64,000 nucleotides of DNA from Caprimulgus europaeus (lineage: Eukaryota; Chordata; Aves; Caprimulgiformes; Caprimulgidae), in the NCBI GenBank assembly GCA_907165065.1, contig OU015533.1, positions 27,172,578 to 27,236,577 on the forward strand, in the 5' to 3' direction. This document shows positions 45,401 to 64,000 of the stretch, in pieces. The notes beneath the pieces are model-generated. The model saw only the letters and a program-made list of their open reading frames with translations. It ran no database searches and was not told the DNA's origin. The stretch's first letter is position 1. Each line of letters begins with the position of its first letter. The position numbers and the translations under genes were made by a program.

Positions 45401-48400
45401 ATTTGCCTTACAGCTAAATGCCAGGAGATGCAGGAACTCTGCAGTACTTAGAAATGCAGTGACTTCGATCACTGCCCAGCAGCCTACAGTATCCAGTAGC
45501 TGACTCTTTACTCCATTCTTGGGTGCTTTTAAGTCAGCCTGGTACAGTGATGGGGTTTGGGGCTCCATGGGCCTTAGACAGCAGTAACTGGATTGCTGCT
45601 GTGTGGGGGAGTGAAGAACTGCTGCTGTGTTGCAACATCTGTGGAGCATTCTCACATAACTAAGATTCCACAAAGACAGTTTCCAGGCCAAAAAACCTTA
45701 CCTTCTGGCAGTTTGGCTACCACCTGCCACTGTCCTGCCTTGGGAGAAAGGAGGTTGCCCCTGTGACATAGATTAGCTATTGAACATGCCCTGGCTGTGA
45801 GGTGGCTGTCCTGCTTTTGCAAGCTCTTCTGGGAGTCTGAATGGGGGAGAGGTGCCTTGGGAGGAGAGGAGTGAGGCATGTGACATAGTGGGAGCTGACA
45901 GGGATGCCTGCAAGAATACACCATTGCATACAATGAGAAACCAACTGGACCAATGGTTGCAGCTGCCCCACATTAATTGGTGAGCAAGATATTTGGGAAC
46001 AGAGAAGGTGTTTGAAGCACTTGGTCCTTCTGCTGTGTAGAATTCATATTAAATTTGCAGACCTGCACCTTGATTTGGTGGTATTGTTCCTGTAAATGGA
46101 AGGAGCAAATTGATTGCTTGCTAACAGACTGCTCTAGATTAACCTTAAGTGTGGGCCAGGGCCTGCAAACCTTTGTGTGACTGTGACTATTATGTATGCT
46201 CTGTGATTGCATTGAATACCACTGACTTTCATATATTTGCCTAGCACAGTTGCACTTAAATCGTAGTTGCAGCTTTCAGCCATTAGAAACCAAGTTTTTG
46301 AAGCTGTTTAGGTGTTTGGATTTTGAATATCCCATTAAGCACTTCCTTGACTATTTAAATGCCTAGGTGTCTTTGTAAGTCTAGTATTGCCATAATGCAG
46401 AGAAAAAGGAAATTACATACGAGGGTTTGCTGGATCAGGCTTCCAGTTTCATATCCTTGCAGTCATAATGAGGTAGGCCTGTTGCTATATATACACCATA
46501 GTTCATAGTGAACCTCTTTTGTGCTTGAGGAAGCTTGATGGTGACTTTCACATAGTGAAAGTAAAAATACTGCAAACATACATCCTGCATTAGCCTTTAT
46601 ATATTTTATAGCTATACTGTTCCAGTGTGGTAAACTGAGCTGAGCAGTCACATTTTCTCAATTACCCTCAGGAACTGGAAATCCTTATCACCTCTGTGTT
46701 TCTTTCTCCCACTACTGCAGCACTGGTCTTGAAATTGTCACCACAGCTGAAAATCCTCATTCTGTATTAAACTGTGATTTAAAAAAATTTACACTGCAGC
46801 CTCCTCATAAACTCCACCGAGTCTTTTGCTGATGTGACTCACTCAATTACTCATGTGGGCAGACATTCAGATAATAAAAGCAGTTAATGGAAAGCTGCGA
46901 GAAATACTGCTGGTTCCTGAGGAGGCAGAGGAAGGCGAAGGCTACTGCGGGTATTTTATCCTAAGAGATGCTGAATTCACTGAGCTCCCGGTCATTTTTT
47001 TTAAGATAAGGATTTCTCCATTCTGCTTTTTCCTTTGCATAAAAACAGCTTGAAAAATCGGATTGGCAGTAGAGGAACAAAAGTACACCAGCAGTATATG
47101 TTTGCTCCTCTGCTCCTCTTCCTACCTATCAGAGATGATATCCAGTCTGTGCCCTGAAATAATCTCCTTATCCGAGCCATGTATATACTTAAAGAAAACT
47201 CAGTACTCTAATGAACTCTGGATTCCTGAATCAAGAAGTACAGCTAGCAAGTGGCTAAATAAGCCCTTCGGTTAGAGGTGTCACATATACTGACAAGGAC
47301 CAGATTTTTCTGGAATAAATAATAGGCCCTTGAGATTTGGTATGCAACAGGTCAGGTAATACAACTAGAAGACAGATTTCAATGACATTTCACTGAGTGC
47401 ACATTGGAGGAATATGGCACTTTTTGAAGCTGGTGAGGCAGAAAGTTATTGAAGAGTAGTAAGATGCTACTTAGATATGAGAACCCCCTTATGCAACAAA
47501 ATTATACATGTATGATGGCTTCAAAGAGATGAAGAATTAAGCCAAAACTGGAAATAGTGAAAGTGGACAAACTGATTAGAACTGGGGGTTAGCTGGCATT
47601 TGCAAAACAACCAGAACAGTTAACTCTTGGTTGTGTGGCTCTGAGACTGCTAGATTTTTGAGGGACGCACTACCACAAATGGCTGTGCAAGCCCCTTCCA
47701 ACAACAGCAATGGGTGTGAAAAAGGAGAGGACACGAGGATGTGCTCATTCCTCATGCAAGATGAGCTGGGAGGGAGACTGTGGTTTGACTTGTAAAATAG
47801 AGCTTCTGGCATGGAGAAGCAACACATGGGTGTTGAGGCTGTGGACCTGAGAAAGTAAGCTGTCAGTTTGTATTTAGCGAGTATGTGCTACAGAAAAGGG
47901 GAGAGAGGGAAGGAGGGGAACTAATGCATAGCTGGCCCCCATGGGTAGTGAGCACACAGAGCAGGAAGGGGGCTGTTTAGAGAGAGCTAATTGCCTTGTG
48001 GTTCCTGATTCAAATAAATCGCTGTGTGAAGCCAGGGATCTCCACAGACTTGTATAACTACTTTGAGCAGCATAGCTCAGCTTTATTTATCCGTTAGTAA
48101 TGACTCAGCCCCAGACTCCACTAGGTGAAGGGTGACCAACCTGTGGCCTTCCAGCTTTTCACCTCTGGCCCCACACTAGGGCTGTCTCCTGCAGCAATCC
48201 TGTTCCCTAGTTGGGGAAGCAGTAGTTTGATAGGGGCTCTTGAAAACAATGTCACAAGCTGCTGTACACCCCAGCTGCACATCCCAACACGCCAGAAGCT
48301 TGTTGTTTAAGGCTGGCATCTGCAAAATAGGTTAACCCTGCCCTGTTTGAATTCAGGGGTGTGAACACCTCACTCCATTGAGCTCCCTGGAAAGCCCAGT

Positions 48401-51400
48401 CCTGAAGAGACAAAGAAGGGGGTAAAAAAAATCCTTATACCTGTATATGACAAATCAAACCTTGTGTGCTGACACATGGTAGTTGGTCATATGGGTCCTG
48501 TCTTATATTCCAGGGTATAGAGATTATGACTTTAACTAGTTTGTAGCAGGATGGGTACAGCTTAGGCTCTAATTCTTTCCTGCTAAATCTCACTCGTAAG
48601 ATTCAGAGATGTCTTTGCCTTTGAAATAAATAAGTCCTTTGAGCTCCCTCTCAGAGGAGACAGTGTGGGGAGGCCTGGCTGCCTTCTGCGCATACATATT
48701 CTGTCAAACCAGATTCAAGCTGAGGTGGGTGAAGCTGCTGCAACTGATGAGGTGCCATCAGTCTCCATCTCCTGTTAGGCAGTACTGCATCATTGAGATT
48801 TGTCTTGTTACCATCCTGTAAAAAATAGCTGTGGGTGAGAGAAAGGGCTGCAATGCTCCTGTGTGTTAGCCAAGTGGGAGGAAAGGGCAGTTAGGAGGAG
48901 AGAGATGCAGACTGTGATCTTGAACAGAAGCTGTGCAGAGAGGTGCGGCCTTCGCAGCCTCATGAAAGGGGATTACTTGACCAGATGCATGATGGAAGGA
49001 GGAGATATGACTTCACAGATATGATTTATTATCCTTACCATGCAAGGGAGTTATGCTAATTCCAGGAACAACACACATTTGTTATGCGGCTCCTAAGAAT
49101 ATGCAAGGCCTTAAAAAACTTTTAAAGTGGTTTATGTGGTTAAAGCATGATTACAAACAGGACAGAAATAAAAAAGCTCCAGAGGGCAAGTTCCTGGGGT
49201 TATGCAAGTACCAAAAAATCCGTACTTTAATTACATACAGGAAGTAACAAAGACCTCAGAGAACAGTTCTGACTGATGTAGCTGCAGAGCAAAATTGCAA
49301 ATGTGGAAAAAGCATAAGTAGGCCAGTAACATCTGCTCCATCTGTAGTGAGCTGGAATCAATAGTGAGAGGGGATGAATTTTCCCATGCGCTACAGCAGA
49401 GCATTAACTCTACTATCTACCCTTTAGGGTCTGTCTCCTCAGCAGCCATATCAGACCTTACCTGGGGGGTGCCATAAGGGTCAGGACAGGGTGGGAAAGG
49501 ACTCGCAGTTGGTCTGGGTTGGCGTCTTTGAGAAGGAATACAGGCAGGAAGGAAAAGCAAATTAGAGTGGTTCTTTCCTCCTCCCCAAGTGCCTTGTCAT
49601 TTGAACCCTGGGAAGGAGACTGATGAGCAACTATGCTTTGTGCTGGGTTCTGTTTGAGGCCATTTGTTGCCTGTTTTCTTTTAAAGTCTGAAATGTTAGA
49701 AAGAGATCATTATTTTTCCTATTTATCTTGACCTCTTCCTCCCTTTTAGAGTTTCTCCCCCTGTATTGCCTCTGTCCTTCTCACACAGTGCTGTGTTGAA
49801 GTAAAGTTCAAGAGAAAACTTGAATTCCTAGAAAAAAAAGCTTGGTATTTGGAATGAGACATGTCCTAGAACAGACAGTCTGAATTTGTGCAACATGTCC
49901 TGTTCCTCTCTGAAGGTGATGTGAGGTATCAGCTGTCAATCATGTACTGCCTCTGTCTGAGGTGGTTCTGAAATAGCAATGTTAGGGCAAACAGTTCCAT
50001 GAGATGTAGACTACCCCATGGGTCACTTCTCCTACCCTTTGTGCAGCAAGCGCTTTACCCAGCTGCAGTTTCTCATAAGCAGAGAGGTTATCTGTGGTTA
50101 CAATCTTGATTGCCCAGCAAATTGCTGAATGCCCGAGGAAGCAGGAGGAGAATGTGCTGCTGTGGGGTGTGTGGGTTTTTCATTCTGTTTTACAGTGAGC
50201 ACTGGAGGTTGAGTGTTTAAGATGCCTCGGGATCCTGACACCATTTGTTGCAGCACTGGATGTGTATGAGCTGCATTCTGTGCTGGGAGGCCACCCCTGG
50301 CATTCTGGAATAGGCCTGGGAGTTAAGTATTAACTGCTGTTCCATTCAGGATGTGGCATGAGGATGTGAGGATGGCATGACTATGTCTTTCTTGAGAGAG
50401 TGAAAGTACATCCTTCAGTTACAGACTCTTCAATCCCCCAGTTTTGCCTCCCTCCTCCACCCCTTCAGTAGATGGGCTAAAGGGCAGGTAGGCATGTGTC
50501 ATTACACATGACCATATGTGTGATGTCAGAGTCCTTTGTCCTTAATCCAGCTGCGAGTCTGCTCAGCTCCATGTGATGCAGCAGGCACAGGGATTTTTGG
50601 CTTTTGTTTCTACCATTTACAAAATGTGAAAAAAACAAAAAGGAAAAATGCTCAGAAATGGGAACCTCTTAAAACTAGAGTACAGTTATTTACACAAGTG
50701 AACTGAAAACCTGCAGCAGGATCGGTCAGAGATCTGACCTGGTCATCTGTCTAAATGGCATGTTTACTCACATGCCCCGATGTGGTGATTGAGCTATTCA
50801 GTTTTCCATATAGCAAAGAAAATGGAAGCGGTTTTGATTGTGATTTCTGACTGTGGTGACAAAAATAGGTGGCCTTTGAGCTACTGCATTATCACTTTTC
50901 TCTAAGAACTGGTAATTCAAACTGTGGTACGTGAGCAGGAGACTCCCTTGGGTGATTGGCAGAGGTAAATACCTAAAGTATGTGAGAGAACTTGGAAGAA
51001 TAGTGCTCTCCCTGGGCGTTTGGATCTTGACCTCCAATTTTGAGTCTCCAGCTAGATGCTTGCCTTTCTATTTTCTGGTGATTGTTTGTACAACATGTTT
51101 AGGTGGAAAATACGTTTGCTTCCCAGTCTTGAAGGTACTGATCAAAGGAAAATCTTGCACAAAGGGATTAAAAAAGTTGGAAAAGTGTGTAATACTGTAA
51201 TTAGGGCTGAGGGAGTATAAAAACTTAAAATTAGTTTAGCACATCACTTGACAGATGGAAGTCACTTATGTAAATTTAGGGAAGTGGTAGTTGGATACAG
51301 TTGGTCTAATTTAAACACTATTTCTAATTATTTTTGGTATGTGTACAGAGGATTATAGGATGGCCATTATTCTGACAAGAGGGCTCTTCATATTTAAATT

Positions 51401-53730
51401 AAAAGCCACAAAAGAGTACCCTATTAAAATATAAACAAGCTTGTGATAACAAGCATCTAATTATGCAGACAGGTTAGTCCAGCTGCTCTGGTGAACAGCC
51501 ATGTGCACATATTTCAGATAATGCTTTTCCTCGCACCCTAAAAATCGCCAGCAGGGATACTGAGAGGTCAAGAGGTGCCTGGCCCACAGGTGGGAACTCC
51601 CTGTAAGAATGTTGGTGACACTGAGTAGAGATTTGAGAGCAGTCAGGCTCTTGCAGGTTTCCACTGAAAGCAGCCCCTGATGGCACCCAAAAGCACAGAG
51701 ATAAGATGGCACAATTAATAGTTCCCCCTTCACTACAGTCTGGTGCTGCTAATCCAAGTTAAAACTCCTACCAGCATCTTTGGAAAACCTTCCTTTACAT
51801 CTTGACAGCTTTCTCATTTTGCCAAGAGAAAAATCATGCAGGTTTACTGGGGAGCTGCCAAATGACAGCTTGACTTCACACCTGAGAAGCAAATGAAGAG
51901 AGAAGGAAAGCCTCCGCCTGTCTCCAGCCTGGCACAAGCACCAAGAGTCCTGGGAGTGTGGGCATGAGCAACCCCTGGAGCTGCAGCAGCAGCAGATGTG
52001 ACATGAGCAGAGTCCAAGCTGAAGTTACTGCGGAGGAGGGAGCGTGGGGCCTGTTACTAAAGTGCTGCAGGCCCCAGGGTGAGGTGGAGGAGGGAGCATG
52101 GCTGATCCTTGGAGGTGTGGGACAAGGCTTGGAGCTCCACACTATGCAACAGCCCTTTTGTGAGATGATTTGGTTGGTTTTTCTGCCCAGAGCTCTTGCA
52201 GCAAAGTCTCATATCAGCTTTCTCAAAAGGCGCATTAACAATCAGCAAGGGGGCTGACAACTAGGATTTATTCTGTAACTAGAGCAAAATAAGTATTTTT
52301 GGATGTGTAACTCAATTATTTATGAACTTTGGGGGTAGAGGGCACCACGAGCAAGGCTGCACGGCACTCACATCTTCAGTCCTTGTGCTAAGGGCACGGA
52401 GGGCCAGTATCCATTGCAGAGCTGCAGTTGGCCTGACACCATGCTGGCACATCCCGGTGCTGGAGCGTGGCTGCTGGGTGACAGAGTATGGGTGCTCTTG
52501 AGCAGTCACCCCTCTTCTCCCCACGTGTATTGTGGTGGCAGGGGACCACACACCTCTAGCAGGGTGTTTTGTGATTCTTAAGCCTTTTTGTGAGATTAAA
52601 ACTACTGCGGCTGTAAAGTAAGAATTACCCTTGGCAGTTTAACAGCCTGTAGAAAAAGTAAAACACAATCAAATAGTTGGAGTCTTGAATTTTAGCCCAC
52701 ATTTTGAAATGGGAGAAAAATGCATTGCACGAGGGCTTTTAAAGCAGTATAATGAACACCGTGCCTGACTCATCCTTCACATGGGAGAACTAAGCAAACT
52801 AGGAGGAAATGTCTCCAGGCAGACATTCCTCAGGGCAGGGACTTCTGTCTGTCTTCTTTCAAGGAAAGAAACTTCCAAGGACTGGCCCAAAACCTCCATG
52901 TATGTTGCCTGACCCCAGCAGGTGTTCGCAATCTGTTTGGAATTCTTGAAGTCACCTGGAGGCCAGGCATATCTAGCTGGACGCCTTTCCAACAACTTTC
53001 AAGGCATGGGAACAATGGTTCCCATGTACCAGCTTAGCGTACAAGGGCTGCAGCACTGGTAACTACCACAGAAGCGTTTGTAACATGAAGGCTGGGAAAA
53101 TACCAGTGTTGTATCAGAGTATGTAAGGGATGTCAGATAACCCAGAGCTGCACTATAGAGGCAGGAGGAGCTCTGTGGGGCCTCATGGGACCATGTGGTG
53201 AGTAATCACAGCTGCAATTCATTTTAAAGACAAATGAGCTCCCTTAGAGAAAGCTGGAACACTTCTGCAGAGAGGGCTGATCACTTTTTTTTTTGGTAAT
53301 AGGGGCTTTTAAAAAAAAAAATGTAGGAAAAAGGCTACTTTTAAGTTCAGGTGAAGGAATTCAGGGGGGAAAGCCTTCTGCATTCCTCTAAGGGTAAGCA
53401 TTTTCATCTTAATTTTAGAGATTCTTGAGGGACTTGCCTGGAACATAAAGGAAGACAAAGTTAGAGCCAGAAACTGACCAAACAGACCTCCTAACTCAGG
53501 GCTTCAGCGCTGTGCTTCAGCCATGAGGCTGTCCTTCTTCTGTTTCTGCTGACCCTTCGTTACACATTTTTCTCTGATGAAGTTGGAAAGCTGACTACTT
53601 GGCGGCTGAGAATTTACCCTTCCTCTCGCCCCTGTACAACAGCAGCTTTTCAGACCGAATCCGCACCAAAGAAGCATTTTGCTCGTCCTCTGCTGATCAG
53701 AAGAGCTGAGCAGCAGCTGCATTAAAACCA
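39421..53730. other. Intergenic region between CYP20A1 and ABI2
   Basis: I found no exon chain with splice sites and recognisable protein similarity on either strand, no tRNA-like cloverleaf, and no recent transposon. Open frames here are at most about 113 codons and overlap in conflicting frames, consistent with chance. Minor features are a nine-G run near 41770 and several AP-1/MARE-like sites (41869, 44511, 46835, 48101, 52767). Ancient diverged repeats or an unspliced lncRNA cannot be excluded. Confidence 0.6.
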
Positions 53731-54232
53731 CGCGGGTCTGACCCTGGCTCGCACTGTATTCAAAGACAAAACTTCCAGTGGCGGCAGCGGACACGGCGTC
53801 AGACCCGTGCTGTGGCAAGCGCGCTGCTTGCAGCAACCTGCCACCGAGGAAATTAATGCCAAATGGGGAAAAAAGGCCGAGACTTCCTAAAATGAAAACA
53901 CACATCGTTATTTGGCGTTGGCCCTTTCAACTAACGCCGCAGCGGCTGGTGGCAGCCCTGGCGCCGGGGGACACCCCCAGGGCACGTGCTCCGTGCAACA
54001 CTCGCTGCCGCCTCCAGGGCGAGACTGCGGGGGCCGGGCCCCCACCTGCAAACGGCCATCAAAGAGCCCCATAGAATAATGCGGGAATCGCTCGTCCCAG
54101 CGGCTTTTCCTACGCGGCGAAGGAGGCGGCAGGACCCCGAGCCCGTTCCGCGGCCGCGTGCTGCCGGGAAGCGAACAGCCGGGCCGGGCTCACCACCGCG
54201 CCGCCCGGACACCGCCCGCCGCGCGCCGCCGG

Positions 54233-54242
54233 ACCGGAAGTG
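54233..54242 (+). promoter_or_regulatory. ETS/GABPA-type site
   Basis: ACCGGAAGTG, an exact ETS-family consensus, 260 bp upstream of the ABI2 start codon in the CpG island. Confidence 0.6.
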
Positions 54243-54272
54243 GGCGCACGGGGGGCGGGGGAGGGGGCGCAG

Positions 54273-54282
54273 GCGCATGCGC
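54273..54282. promoter_or_regulatory. NRF1 palindrome
   Basis: GCGCATGCGC, the palindromic NRF1 core, 220 bp upstream of the ABI2 start codon. It is preceded by another GCGCAGG half-like element. Confidence 0.65.
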
Positions 54283-54489
54283 AGGAGGTGTCGCCTGGCC
54301 GTGCCCCGCCCCCGCCGCGGTGGGGGTCTGGCGCGCTCCCTGCCCGCGGCGCGAGGCCGGGCCCGGGCGGTGGGTAGCGCCGGGAGGTTGGCGGGGGGCG
54401 GAGGAGGAGTGCGGCGCGAGCGCGCGCGCGGAGGGGGCAGAGGGCGGAGGGAGGCGAGGAGGACGAGGACGGACGGACAGACGGGGTGA

Positions 54490-64000
<9,511 letters not shown>

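Noticed and set aside
39421..53500. CRISPR-like arrays, tRNA genes or a hidden gene in the intergenic region
   Set aside because: No regularly spaced repeats, no cloverleaf with a conserved T-loop, and no chain of phased exons were found by eye on either strand.

Overview
This is a vertebrate nuclear window, most likely from a bird. The evidence is GT-AG multi-exon genes, two CpG islands, 5'-truncated CR1 LINEs with the typical avian 3' tail, and a degenerate LTR resembling one familiar from non-chicken birds. The gene order NBEAL1 - CYP20A1 - ABI2 matches the block on human 2q33. No bacterial or viral gene set is present, and most long open frames are shadows in GC-rich or intronic DNA.

Layout. 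(1) 174-10880, plus strand: the last ten coding exons of NBEAL1 (416 residues, the C-terminal WD40 part), then a long AT-rich 3'UTR probably ending near 17.34 kb. (2) 24591-17759, minus strand: a complete eight-exon gene for a 246-residue peptidase E / alpha-aspartyl dipeptidase (family S51), with a full Ser-Asp-His triad at the same spacing as the E. coli enzyme. It meets NBEAL1 tail to tail. (3) 24701-38680, plus strand: complete CYP20A1, 13 coding exons and 463 residues, an orphan P450 with a degenerate haem-binding motif. Its start codon lies 109 bp from the dipeptidase start codon, so the two share a GC-rich bidirectional promoter. (4) About 38.9-53.7 kb: intergenic, no gene supported. 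(5) 54502 onward, plus strand: ABI2 coding exon 1 (39 residues) in a second CpG island, then intron 1 to the end of the window, interrupted at 59.85-60.98 kb by a degenerate endogenous-retrovirus-type LTR on the minus strand.

The genes do not form one pathway. NBEAL1 is a BEACH-WD40 trafficking-type protein, the dipeptidase is a cytosolic-type hydrolase for N-terminal Asp dipeptides, CYP20A1 is a membrane-anchored P450 of unknown substrate, and ABI2 is a WAVE-complex and Abl-binding adaptor. What links them is architecture: a divergent gene pair, a convergent pair with nearly coincident poly(A) signals, and a start-stop upstream ORF just before the ABI2 start. Exons were assembled by hand from splice sites and reading phase. 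Family assignments come from recalled protein families, not a database search.
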